Assembly: GCF_037975245.1 (NCBI RefSeq)
Contig: NC_092569.1
Coordinates: 10,153,001 to 10,217,000, forward strand
Length of the DNA stretch: 64,000 nucleotides
Direction of reading: 5' to 3'
DNA from: Apostichopus japonicus
Taxonomy: Eukaryota > Echinodermata > Holothuroidea > Aspidochirotida > Stichopodidae
Position numbers and translations under genes: made by a program. The notes under the pieces were generated by a model. The model was not told where the DNA came from, searched no databases, and worked only from the letters and a program-made list of their open reading frames with translations. This document shows positions 42,529 through 63,339 of this stretch, piece after piece. The number at the start of each line of letters is the position of its first letter. The first letter of the stretch is position 1.

Positions 42529-45463
42529 CTATGTAAGAAAGATAATGGGTCACTGAATCAAAGTTTGAAACATCATGGACATTTAAAAGTAGTTGGTCGT
42601 ACATGTATAACTTTTCAATGTATGTCTTAACACATCCAATACAGCTTACGCTTAGTAATACTACAGTACTTCACCTTGGGCACAGTGTCCACAAGGATTC
42701 AACTGGCCACCGTTCCATGCATGAGAGTGAGGTTCTCCTTATGCTGACATACATACTGCAATATATTGTATTGTGTTTCATATATATATATATATTCACT
42801 CAAGGGGGTAAAATTCTGTTGCTGGCTGCACCGGTGTCGATCATTGCTTGTGTTATACCCCGAGTGCTTTATTCTGCTATAAACGCATGTTAGACGGTTG
42901 ATTAATCCCTCATTAGTATACCCTACACTGTCATCGAAGATCATCAAAACAATACAGTTTTGATTTCATGGCGTAATCTAAAACTTAAATACTGTATATT
43001 TTAACGATGGTTATTAATTGCACCTTTTCAGCAATTTCTGAAAAGCGAGAAACCTGTTTCAGATATTTGAACTTGAGTTTAAATTACCTGAACTAGAATT
43101 TTCAGATTTCTCCAATTTAATTTCAGCTTTCTCAAATCCATTAAACTTTTTCGAACTCATTTCCATACTTCAAATTCAATTTGGGAAATCTGAATAAAAA
43201 ATCAGATATCTCGAATGCACCGTGACATTCTCCCATTCAATATATCTGAAATAAGTCACAGTTTTCGATACTTGGTTTGCATGAACCTCAGATCCAGTAG
43301 GTTTACACTTAAAGAGAAGTTCTTGACTGAACTTGTGAACTATTTGGGTTAAAGTGAGCTAAGCACTGTCCATCCATACACATGTACCAGTGTTACAACT
43401 GCCAATCAGTTTGTCACACGCGCGTTATGGCCTAAATGCTGATTTATTTTTACGTTGACCATTGAACTATAACTTGTTGACGTAATCCCTACGGAGGCAT
43501 TTCGTTCAATAACCAAGCATGGGCCAAATACCTTTCTAACCCACAAAAGTTACCTACTTGTTATAAAATGTGGGCTATTTGCGCAGAATTTACCTTAGTC
43601 AATTTTTTCAAGCGCAATATAGTACTGTTTATTATATCTTTGAATATCATTCTTTAATTTCATCTGTTCACTTCATCTGTTGATCAGTAACTAATGCATA
43701 TATTTCAGATGCGATTATTGTTCATTAAACTCTGGATTGTTCCTTACAAAACAGATTGTACACTTAATTTGCTTCTAGTAAATATCCTTTAAGTAACTTG
43801 CTAAGTTGCTGAACAGTCATTCTACATTTTCAAGTATAACTCTCCCTGTGATATTTGTGCAAGGAGTTGCAGATCGAGTCCTGTATTATTGTTTCTGTAA
43901 ATTCAACATTTGGATCGTATCGCATGGTTGAAGATCGTATTGAGATGTCCTCATTTTGTTCAAAACTGTAAGAAGTTATCCCATCGAGTGTATAGATGTC
44001 CGCAACTAGTCACTGGAACAACAGTACAGATCATTTTCAAGACCCTGAAGCAGTTGATTGTCGCTTCCAGGAACCCATGAACATTGTTTTAGTAATCGAC
44101 GTTTGAAGGATTAGTAAGCCAGTTTAGGGTTAAATTAAGTGTTCTTATTGCCCAATTGACTGATATTTCACACTTACGATAACAATTCACACATTATTAC
44201 AAGCCCGTTTTGGACGATGTATTGTTCTTTTTAGTGCAAAACAATCATCTCGAATACCGAATTGATATTTCTTAAAGACATAAATTGATTTGTATTTCGT
44301 ATTATTTTCTTGTTTTGTGTTACACTACTTCATCAATATACATCTGAGAGTTCATTACATACCTTTGCGAGTGTAGTTATAAAATCCTACTTTTCCAAGG
44401 TCCATAGATACATACATTCTATCAATAATTCTTTTGAATAAACAAGTTACATGTCGATCTTTTTTTTAACAGATAGTAGCAGTTTTAAAAAAAATATGAA
44501 TAATTCAGTTAATATGTTGACAATTTGCAACAGATTGAAAATTTGCCTTAAACTTAAAAAAGAACATGATCAATGATAAATCTCTTTAAACCAAACTTCT
44601 GCAAAGAAAATTAGTAATTATGCTCGCATCAAAATGTTATCATTTCAATATTTTACATTAAAAAAAAGGTAATAAATTGCCGCAAAGTTGCAGTACGAAA
44701 ATTTTACATTTGCCGGCACCTCAACGTTTCCATACTTATTTAGCATATTATACTGTCAAACAATTACTTCACCTGTTATTCAAAACTGGCCAAGCGGAAA
44801 TAGGTTGCAACTAGCGCAATGTAATGACGCAGTAAACTTGCTATGTGGACCCAGTAGTTCGTAGTAGTGTGTATTATTGCGTGAGGTTATATGCCGCTTA
44901 GGAAGGGTGGGATTACTGCTTCAATTTTACACTCCCCCTAATTCTGAGTATGTCTTAGTTTGTGTAGCACTTATCAATGGGCACAAATCTAATTCAATTA
45001 GCATACTTATTCAATTGTATTAACTAGTCGTGTATATTAAGTCCGACTGCATGGTTTTGCAACATCAAACAAAAATATGATACTAACTTTCTATAATATC
45101 AATAAAGCATGTATAGTTGTGTGAAATGTGTGGATCATGACTGTTATATATGTATACATGACTTTCCCGAAATCGGACTCAAGTATACCCAAGTAACTTC
45201 GAGTTATATATGAAAATGATTGTTCTCAAGAAAAAGGCAAATACGCTACCAAACATAACTAGTATGGTACGATAAAGGTGAAACAATATTCTGACCTCAT
45301 GATAACCCTTAGCTTTCATTCGTTTTGATGTAATGGAGTTATATTAACCGGAAAGCAAACAGAACGCCGGTACTCCATAACCAATGTTTAAATATATAAA
45401 TACATATCATTGAATACCATAATGAACAAAACTATATTCCTTACAAATACTTAGATCACCTAC
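42529..45463. other. Copy B first intron
   Basis: Up to 43213 it resembles copy A 8368-10090 without the TATC satellite; from 43214 on it is almost identical to 59125 onward in block C. No element insertions, unlike copy A. Confidence 0.55.
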
Positions 45464-45540
45464 CTCAGTCTTGAAGGCAACTTGGTAACTCACACGTTTA
45501 TTGTGGAAGTGTAAAGGAAGACCTTTCAATAGGAAATGAC
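45464..45540 (-). other. Candidate noncoding first exon of copy B
   Basis: Minus-strand CCTTCAAGACTGAG then donor GTAGGTGATC, the counterpart of 17519 in copy A. 5' limit approximate. Confidence 0.38.
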
Positions 45541-45979
45541 GTTGTACGTGATGATCATATGGCTTTTACATATAATAGTATATCTGTTTGTATGGAACGC
45601 CAAAGGAAATAAAAATATAGATCTATATCAAAGTACATCTTCCAATACAGGGCATATCATTCATGTAACGTCCGGGTAATACAGTAACCTTCATACGATT
45701 ATTAAGGTGTTGGCACTAAAGGGACTATCCGGGCCTATATAAGTAAATCTTATCTCGGAAAGAAATGAAAAAAACATGACATGATGATAAACAACATTTG
45801 ATCACGGTCAACCCACTTGTCCTGTCAGAAGTGAGGATAATATAACCGTCATTTAATGATTAATAAGCTTTTAAAGCATTTGTACTCGCCTGCTTCGTAA
45901 CATTACTCGTAAACCAACTACAATACAGGACCTGCATTTACTATACTGAGTCAATTAAGTATCAATAATGCAGCTTGAT

Positions 45980-46265
45980 AGTTTTACTCGTTGCAAACGA
46001 GTGATTTATTGTCTATTGCTCAGTGTTGTTTAATCTATAGCACACTGAGTAAAGGAAGACGCGACGATTCTTAGTAAAGCGTAAAAGAACTGGAAAGAGC
46101 CAGGTGTGTTTACCACCTACCGAGTACGTCTCGCATCGTCACCGCGCACTGCATACACGCGCACGTTTGGTAACCGGTACCATTGGCATTCATCATCATT
46201 CTCATTGACTTCGATCAACTTGGACGTCGAAGAACTATGAGATAGTTTGAGAGCTATATTGGTGT
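45980..46265 (+). promoter_or_regulatory. Candidate CpG-rich promoter of the plus-strand gene
   Basis: A local cluster of CG dinucleotides (GACGCGACGATT, CATCGTCACCGCGCACTGC, CACGCGCACG) in AT-rich surroundings, followed by TATTGGT and GTAAGTTCG, a consensus donor for a short first exon. It lies upstream of the exon at 46596 and head-to-head with MS4A-like copy B. Inference from composition only. Confidence 0.3.
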
Positions 46266-46595
46266 AAGTTCGTATTTTTGGATATACTATACTTTATCTT
46301 CAACACGTGTTGCAATTCTGTGGTATATATTGTGAAGATTTAGGATACGTTATTAACTGGTACACAAATACATGGGCTCTTAACGTTGTCGTATGTGGAG
46401 ATAACTTACAATAACATTTACAATCACATAGGCTAGACTAAGCCTAACGTTAGGCCTACATTAGGCTCTATGATTATAAGGTTGAAAGCGCTAGTATGTA
46501 ATTAATAATAATACCTAAGGCGAAATGTTTTGTGTGTAACGGTACACGATTATTTGTATATACCATGGTCAATGCTCCAAACGTTTCTTGTGTAG

Positions 46596-46918
46596 ATACG
46601 ATACTGGTACATTTCTGCCACATATGTTATTCGTACAGTACAGTTACTTCATACAACACTTCCGTGCAGTTCATGCATCAGAGCCGGGTGTTACCATAAG
46701 TTGTGTGAATAATGGTTGTGAGAAAGCATACGATAAAATGGACTCTGACTTTAGTCGTGTGGGTAGAGTTTATACAATGTATCAGCGCAGCTTGAAGAAC
46801 AAGACACTGCTGATGGGGAGGAAGATACATTGGATGAACACAGTTGAGATGATTTACAACTCCACGTGAAACACCAAATGAAAGGCAAATTTGCAGCCAG
46901 CGAATTTTAGGAACTTGA
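46596..46918 (+). pseudogene. Broken zinc-finger-like exon (copy 1)
   Basis: Acceptor TTTCTTGTGTAG, then a frame with FIQHFRAVHASEPGVTISC and VNNGCEKAYDKMDSDFSR: spacing like H-x(4)-H then C-x(5)-C-x-xY of an uncharacterised C2H2-like animal family in which one finger is followed by an acidic linker. A shift near 46773 moves the acidic part (VSAQLEEQDTADGEEDTLDE) to another frame, with a TGA inside and TAG at about 46916. The ORF reading through to 46869 is therefore not the native product. Family identity is from memory of the motif pattern and is tentative. Confidence 0.5.
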
Positions 46919-46946
46919 ATGATATTAGGAGTGTAAGGAGTGATAT

Positions 46947-47190
46947 TAGGAGTGTTAGCTCAGTGGCTAACGCCGGTGCCTTTCAATCATAAGGTCCCCG
47001 GTTCGAGTCACTCCCAGATTAATGTATGTCGTCCAGTAACAGAGTTTTTGACAATTAACAATTCATAATCATGGACGTGAAATATGAATGTAAGAGACTG
47101 ACGTCGGTCAGCTTGCGGCTTTGATAGGCCAATGAGGCTTATTTGCGAGTTCCTGTTTGCAGGAGGATCTAAAATATATACATACATTCA
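46947..47190 (+). mobile_element. Full tRNA-derived SINE
   Basis: The tRNA-like head has a perfect box A TAGCTCAGTGG (46956-46966) and a near-perfect box B GGTTCGAGTCA (47000-47010). The acceptor-like GGAGTG/CACTCC ends could pair, but the D, anticodon and T stems are broken, so this is not a functional tRNA. A body with GTCGGTCAGCTTGCGGC and GCGAGTTCCTGTTTGC follows, then an ATACATAC tail. It splits the zinc-finger-like gene between its two recognisable exons. The preceding GATATTAGGAGTG word is duplicated in tandem. Confidence 0.75.
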
Positions 47191-47307
47191 TGAATATTGA
47201 AAGTGGTGCGAAATATATCAAATGCCGAAATCCCGTTAAAGTGATTTACTGGCAGACGTTGATTTATTTAGAACAGGAAATCACTTTTGACAAATTTTGT
47301 ATTTCAG

Positions 47308-47400
47308 AAGCAATTGAACTTGATAGAGCCAGTTGAGAAAGTTCTTGGAAATGATGAAAGGGGAAAGGTTGGAATATTTCAATATATTCCTGTAAATGAG
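47308..47400 (+). pseudogene. Downstream exon of the broken zinc-finger-like gene (copy 1)
   Basis: Acceptor TTTTGTATTTCAG, 31 in-frame codons KQLNLIEPVEKVLGNDERGK then VGIFQYIPVNE, donor GTATGA. The EPVEKVLG...FQYIP pattern belongs to the same animal family as the finger exon (memory-based). Remaining exons not found within the window. Confidence 0.5.
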
Positions 47401-48632
47401 GTATGAATGTCTCTTATTGCAACATGATGATATTTTCTCAAAGGTAATGAATTTTATTTAACAATGCAACTGTAAGTTAGGTGTATTAGGTAATTTTATA
47501 TGATGGAAACTTGTTTCAGGCCAATTGTTTATTCAGTTCTGTAGACCTGGTATTACATATCAGTCTTTATAATAATGACTTTAAAGGATGTAACCCAATC
47601 GGAACCTTCAGGAAGAACAAAAACTGACCCCGTAACTGTGTAGAAACATATACTCGATTTACTGACCAATTACGACGTGAGCTGACTCCACCCCACTGTC
47701 TATGTACCTCTAGTCACTTTCCCGTATACGAAGATCAAATGCGGCCTTGTCCACCGGACTGTTTGCCGAAAGAACAATTTCTACGCAGTATCTTTGTCAG
47801 CATGAGTTGCTTTGTATTTGGTGTAAATATATGACAGTATGCAGGAGTCTATATACAGTAGGGAATGATATCATCGCATTAATTATTCATAAGTGGTAGC
47901 ATTAGAATCTAATTGTGTGTTGGATTGATATCATTATTGGTAGATCATGGATACTGGATTATTCATATCGTTTATAGCGCAGATCCCATGAATAGGCGTA
48001 ATGAGCATGGATTAATATAAAAACAAGTTGAAATGTCAGTACCGTATCTTTGCAGCCGTAAGCATGATTTAGCTATATTGGTTATAAAGGTATATATCGG
48101 TAGTATTTATATGTTTATAGTATTTCAACTAAAGAAGAGTGATAGCTATGATACTTGTGTCCATGACCTATTCAGTAAAATAATTAAGAATTTCATTTGG
48201 CATCGGAACCATTGCCTGAATTGTGTCTGGTTAAATATCAGTGAACTAATGTAGCCATGTCAATTTGGAATATTGTGATATAGTTTGTCTCTAGGAATGT
48301 CACGACTTAGGCCAGACATTCTATAATCTCCAGTTACGTGGAGGTTTTACACTTTGAATTAAGATAGAAAGTATAACGTCCAGTATATGGGAAGTTTGAT
48401 TTTCTTACTTACAGTTGGATGTTGCAAAAGATGAAAAAGACAAAGAGAAATTTAAAACAAAAATCAAGAACTGATGACATTGACTTATCACCATCGAAGA
48501 AAGACTATCGTTGAAGGGAAAATAACTGTAACAGAAGTTAAGAACTCCTACCCACCATTGCTGTACACTCTCGTATATACCTTACATAAAGGGGTATTTA
48601 TAAATTGGCAGTCATCTGAGGGATCTTTTTTA

Positions 48633-48640
<8 letters not shown>
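47401..48640. other. Downstream of the broken zinc-finger-like gene
   Basis: No further exon recognised; the ORFs at 48033-48254 and 48474-48779 lack motifs and the second runs into the AT microsatellite. Confidence 0.4.

Positions 48641-48690
<50 letters not shown>
48641..48690. repeat. (AT)n microsatellite
   Basis: About 50 bp of AT repeats. Confidence 0.92.
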
Positions 48691-48691
<1 letters not shown>

Positions 48692-48902
48692 TGCTTGGAT
48701 GTCGATTACGCTCTGGGACAATGATTCTTGTGCATTGGGTCATAAGTGGTGTTTTCAAATGGTAGGTCAAAGGTCATAAACAGGTTATTTGGGGTTATTG
48801 TTTTTCAAATGGTCAAATGCTTCTCAGATAGATTCTTATAATTGGGTAGAAGATGATCAGTTGTGTGTTAACTAACTGGAGATACAAGATCACCTGAGAT
48901 GT

Positions 48903-48945
48903 ATAATAATAATAACAATAATAATAATATTAATAATAATCATAA
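48903..48945. repeat. (AAT)n imperfect microsatellite
   Basis: AATAATAATAACAATAATA and similar, about 43 bp. Confidence 0.85.
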
Positions 48946-50125
48946 AATTATTATATTTGTTTTATTCATTTTTATTTGCATTCATCTCTTCGGCACAACA
49001 AAATATGTTATAAAGAAAGATCAATCTATTTCATGACATGAAAACAAATTAAAAAAAAAACATCATTAACTTTATCAATAGGAATCTCTTGGCAGTTTAG
49101 TTTCTCTTTATGTGCTTTGATTATTAATAAAAAAATAAAATAAAAATTCAAGCTTATGTTTGAGAGTATCATAATTTGGAACGCTTTTGTTAATTCTACA
49201 CAGGTAAGTATAGTAATTGGCGTAAAGAATTATGAGGCTATACGAAAGTAAAAATGAGATACATTGAGAGAAAAAACGCAACCACATAGTCCAAACAGAC
49301 AGAAGGTTAATTAATCAAAATATATTTGTCAGTAAGAAAAGAAAAAAATAAGCATGGTTTGGACTTGAATTTGAAAATTCACAAATTAATCAATTTACAT
49401 AAGTCATCAGACCCTGGCCTAATGATGAGATTTCGTCATAATCTAATTAATTAAATGATTCTCTGGGCTACCAATGTTAAAAGCTTAGCGAATAGTAATT
49501 GAAAAGATTTCGGAATTTTTATTCGAAAATTACATCCTGATAATATTTTCAATCGCGAAGAACTGATTTTTTCTTCCAGTTTAATTTTGTGATATTTTGT
49601 AATTTCAGCTTGCAACAGCACAAAAGATGATGGCATCATCGTACTTTCGCCAAAATATGTCTATATTGTATTTATAAATTGTCAATCATATATCCACAGA
49701 GTAACACAACTATTTCTTCAGAAAAGACACATTTTAATAAACTTCTAACTACCAAGAACTTGTGTAAAAGTAAGTTGGCCTGACGTTTTACACATTCTCT
49801 TACACAGGCTCCCTAGTGGATCAGCAGTTTGCGAACAGTTTTATTTTATTTGGATACATAGAACTTGGTTACATTTAAAAATGATAACAGCTAAATAAAT
49901 GTTGAACTATTCAATTGAAACTACTAAGGTCATATAGGAATTTCCAATATGTTGGTCTTTACAAATTGGGTATACTAATAACATTTGATTATGCCCAAAC
50001 CCTCTTCACCATCCCCATGCCCTATTTCGAATTGCTGATAGAATTACCTAAAATACTGCGATTGTTGTTAATAAGCTAATAATATCATTTTAAGAAGAAA
50101 AGCACTAAAAATTTTAACAAGCTGA
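48946..50125. other. 3' flank of copy C
   Basis: 49270-50220 aligns with 22400-23960 behind copy B; no gene recognised. Confidence 0.5.
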
Positions 50126-50131
50126 TTTATT
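50126..50131 (-). terminator. Poly(A) signal of copy C
   Basis: Minus-strand AATAAA in CCAATAAATCAGCTTG, 147 bp after the stop; conserved at 23831-23836. Confidence 0.65.
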
Positions 50132-50277
50132 GGCAAATTATCTATTCTACATTAAGAAACTCACAAAGGATTCACCCATACATTAAATCTGAGCTCGGAT
50201 TGACAAAAGAGTAATGCTATATTTAACATGTAATTATTAGCTGTTTCTTCTGTGTAAATGCGGACATTACGTTGTGC

Positions 50278-58893
<8,616 letters not shown>

Positions 58894-58911
58894 GTTCGTA
58901 GTACAACCGTT

Positions 58912-61393
58912 CTATGCAAAGAAAGATAATGTTTCACTGAAACAGGTTTGAAAAATCATTTAAAAGTAGTTGGTCGTACATGTATAACTTTTTAATGTAT
59001 ATCTGAACACAATACTACAGTACTAAACCTTTGTCACAGTTTCCACAAGGATTCGACTGGCCACCGTTCCTTGCATAAGAGTGAGGTAATACTTATGCTG
59101 ACATTCATAGTGCAATATATTATTAATGCACCGTGACATTCTCCCATTCAATATATCTGAAATAAGTCACAGTTTTCGATACTTGGTTTGCATGAACCTC
59201 AGATCCAGTAGGTTTACACTTAAAGAGAAGTTCTTGACTGAACTTGTGAACTATTTGGGTTAAAGTGAGCTAAGCACTGTCCATCCATACATATGTACCA
59301 GTGTTACAACTGCCAATCAGTTTGTCACACGCGCGTTATGGCCTAAATGCTGATTTATTTTTACGTTGACCATTGAACTATAACTTGTTGACGTAATCCC
59401 TACGGAGGCATTTCGTTCAATAACCAAGCATGGGCCAAATACCTTTCTAACCCACAAAAGTTACCTACTTGTTATAAGATGTGGGCTATTTGCGCAGAAT
59501 TTACCTAAGTCAATTTTTTCAAGCGCAATATAGTACTGTTTATTCCATCTTTGAATATCATTCTTTAATTTCATCTGTTCACTTCATCTGTTGATCAGTA
59601 ACTAATGCATATATTTCAGATGCGATTATTGCTCATTAAACTCTGGATTGTTCCTTACAAAACAGATTGTACACTTAATTTGCTTGTAGTAAATATCCTT
59701 TAAGTAACTTGCTAAGTTGCTGAACAGTCATTCTACATTTTCAAGTATAACTCTCCCTGTGATATTTGTGCAAGGAGTTGCAGATCGAGTCCTGTATTAT
59801 TGTTTCTGTAAATTCAACATTTGGATCGTATCGCATGGTTGAAGATCGACATGCTTGTATTGAGATGTCCTCGTTTTGTTCAAAACTGTAAGAAGTTATC
59901 CCATCGAGTGTATAGATGTCCGCAACTAGTCACTGGAACAACAGTACAGATCATTTTCAAGACCCTGAAGCAGTTGATTGTCGCTTCCATGAACCCATGA
60001 ACATTGTTTTAGTAATCGACGTTTGAAGGATTAGTAAGCCAGTTTAGGGTTAAATTAAGTGTTCTTATTGCTCAATTGACTGATATTTCACACTTACGAT
60101 AACAATTCACACATTATTACAAGCCCGTTTTGGACGATGTATTGTTCTTTTTAGTGCCAAACAATCAACTCGAATACCGAATTTATATTTTTTAAAGACA
60201 TAAATTGATTTGTATTTCGTATTATTTTCTTGTTTTGTGTTTACACTACTTCATCAATATTCATCTGAGAGTTCATTACATACCTTTGCGAGTGTAGTTA
60301 TAAAATCCTACTTTGCCAAGGTCCATAGATACATACATTCTATCAATAATTCTTTTGAATACACAAGTTACAAGTCGATCTTTTTTTTTAACAGATAGTA
60401 GCAGGTTTAAAAAAATATGAATAATTCAGTTAATATGTTGACAATTTGCAACAAATTGAAAATTTGCCTTCAACTTAAAAAAGAACATGATCAATGATAA
60501 ATCTCTTTAAACCAAACTTCTGCAAAGAAAATTAGTAATTATGCTCGCATCAAAATGTTATCATTTCAATATTTTACATTAAAAAAAAGATAATAAATTG
60601 CCGCAAAGTTGCAGTACGAAAATTTTACATTTGCCGGCACCTCAACGTTTCCATACTTATTTAGCATATTATATTGTAAAACAATTACTTCACCTGTTAT
60701 TCTAAACTGGCCAAGCGGAAATAGGTTGCAACTAGCGCAATGTAATGACGCAGTAAACTTGCTATGTGGACCCAGTAGTTCGTAGTAGTGTGTATTATTG
60801 CGTGGGGTTATATGCCGCTTAGGAAGGGTGGGATTACTGCTTCAATTTTACACTCCCCCCTAATTCTGAGTATGTCTTAGTTTGTGTAGCACTTATCAAT
60901 GGGCACAAATCTAATTAAATTAGCATACCTATTCAATTGTATTAACTAGTCGTGTATATTAAGTCCGACTGCATGGTTTTGCAACATCAAACAAAAATAT
61001 GATACTAACTTTCTATAATATCAATAAAGCATGTATAGTTGTGTGAAATGTGTGGATCATGACTGTTATATATGTATACATGACTTTCCCGAAATCGGAC
61101 TCAAGTATACCCAAGTAACTTCGAGTTATATATGATAATGATTGTTCTCAAGAAAAAGGCAAATACGCTACCAAACATGATTAGTATTGTACGATAAAGG
61201 TGAAACAATATTCCGACCTCATGATAACCCTTAGCTTTTATTCGTTTTGATGTAATGGAGTTATATTAACCGGAAAGCAAACAGAACACCGGGACTCCAT
61301 AACCAATGATTAAATATATAAATACCATTATAAATATCATTGAATACCATAATGAACAAAACTATATTCCTTACAAATACTTAGATCGCCTAC
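58912..61393. other. Copy C first intron
   Basis: Junction at about 59122: before it the sequence is copy-specific, after it nearly identical to 43214 onward. The TATC/AT satellite region is missing. Confidence 0.5.
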
Positions 61394-61470
61394 CTCAGTC
61401 TTGAAGGCAACTTGGTAACTCACACGTTTATTGTGGAAGTGTAAAGGAAGACCTTTCAATAGGAAATGAC
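61394..61470 (-). other. Candidate noncoding first exon of copy C
   Basis: CCTTCAAGACTGAG then donor GTAGGCGATC on the minus strand; same place as 45464. Confidence 0.38.
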
Positions 61471-62525
61471 GTTGTACGTGATGATCATATGGCTTTTACA
61501 TATAATAGTATATCTGTTTGTATGGAACGCCAAAGGAAATAAAAATATAGATCTATATCAAAGTACATCTTCCAAGACAGGGCATATCATTCATGTAACG
61601 TCCGGTTAATACAGTAACCTTCATACGATTATTAAGGTGTTGGCACTAAAGGGACTATCCGGGCCTATATAAGTAAATCTTATCTCGGAAAGAAATGAAA
61701 AAAACATGACATGATGATAAACAACATTTGATCACGGTCAACCCACTTGTCCTGTCAGAAGTGAGGATAATATAACCGTCATTTAATGATTAATAAGCTT
61801 TTAAAGCATTTGTACTCGCCTGCTTCGTAACATTACTGGTAAACCAACTACAATACAGGACCTGCATTTACTATACTGAGTCAATTAAGTATCAATAATG
61901 CAGCTTGATAGTTTTACTCGTTGCAAACGAGTGATTTATTGTCTATTGCTCAGTGTTGTTTAATCTATAGCACACTGAGTAAAGGAAGACGCGACTATTC
62001 TTAGTAAAGCGTAAAAGAACTGGAAAGAGCCAGGTGTGTTTACTAACTACCGAGTACGTCTCGCATCGTCACCGCGCACTGCATACACGCGCACGTTTGG
62101 TAACCGGTCCCATTGGCATTCATCATCATTCTCATTGACTTCGATCAACTTGGACGTCGAAGAACTATGAGATAATTTGAGAGCTATATTGGTGTAAGTT
62201 CGTATTTTTGGATATACTATACTTTATCTTCAACACGTGTTGCAATTCTGTGGTATATATTATGAAGATTTAGGATACGTTATTAACTGGTACACAAATA
62301 CATGGGCTCTTAACGTTGTCGTATGTGGAGATAACTTACAATAACATTTACAATCACATAGGCTAGACTAAGCCTAACGTTAGGCCTACATTAGGCTCTA
62401 TGATTATAAGGTTGAAAGCGCTAGTATGTAATTAATAATAATACCTAAGGCGAAATGTTTTGTGTGTAACGGTACACGATTATTTGTATATACCATGGTC
62501 AATGCTCCAAACGTTTCTTGTGTAG

Positions 62526-62848
62526 ATACGATACTGGTACATTTCTGCCACATATGTTATTCGTACAGTACAGTTACTTCATACAACACTTCCGTGCAGT
62601 TCATGCATCAGAGCCGGGTGTTACCATAAGTTGTGTGAATAATGGTTGTGAGAAAGCATACGATAAAATGGACTCTGACTTTAGTCGTGTGGGTAGAGTT
62701 TATACAATGTATCAGCGCAGCTTGAAGAACAAGACACTGCTGATGGGGAGGAAGATACATTGGATGAACACAGTTGAGATGATTTACAACTCCACGTGAA
62801 ACACCAAATGAAAGGCAAATTTGCAGCCAGCGAATTTTAGGAACTTGA
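62526..62848 (+). pseudogene. Broken zinc-finger-like exon (copy 2)
   Basis: Same sequence as 46596-46918, including the shift and the stops, so the damage predates the duplication. A CpG-rich stretch lies upstream at about 61980-62200. Confidence 0.5.
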
Positions 62849-62876
62849 ATGATATTAGGAGTGTAAGGAGTGATAT

Positions 62877-63120
62877 TAGGAGTGTTAGCTCAGTGGCTAA
62901 CGCCGGTGCCTTTCAATCATAAGGTCCCCGGTTCGAGTCACTCCCAGATTAATGTATGTCGTCCAGTAACAGAGTTTTTGACAATTAACAATTCATAATC
63001 ATGGACGTGAAATATGAATGTAAGAGACTGACTTCGGTCAGCTTGCGGCTTTGATAGGCCAATGAGGCTTATTTGCGAGTTCCTGTTTGCAGGAGGATCT
63101 AAAATATATACATACATTCA
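62877..63120 (+). mobile_element. Full tRNA-derived SINE (duplicated copy)
   Basis: Box A 62886-62896 and box B 62930-62940 as in 46947-47190; present because the whole segment was duplicated, not by a second insertion. Confidence 0.75.
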
Positions 63121-63246
63121 TGAATATTAAAAGTGGTGCGAAATATATCAAATGCCGAGATCCCGTTAAAGTGATTTACTGGCAGACGTTGATTTATTTA
63201 CCACAGGAAATCAAACTGATCACTTTTGACAACTTTTGTATTTCAG

Positions 63247-63339
63247 AAGCAATTACAATTGATAGAGCCAGTTGAGAAAGTTCTTGGAAATGATGAAAGT
63301 GGAAAGGTTGAAATATTTCAATATATTCCTGTAAATGAG
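63247..63339 (+). pseudogene. Downstream exon of the broken zinc-finger-like gene (copy 2)
   Basis: Acceptor kept; the donor is GAATGA where copy 1 has GTATGA, so the essential GT is lost here. Confidence 0.45.

Larger units (their letters stand above)
43214..48062. repeat. Recent segmental duplication, unit 1
   Basis: Nearly identical to 59125-64000, with few differences per 60-base line and a 19-bp net length difference. The similarity begins sharply at AATGCACCGTGACATTC and runs to the window edge. It includes the 5' exon of the MS4A-like gene, the broken zinc-finger-like gene and a SINE. Confidence 0.93.

Noticed and set aside
46949-47015. tRNA gene
   Set aside because: Boxes A and B are good but the stems do not pair and the anticodon loop has 8 nt; a SINE head, not a tRNA.
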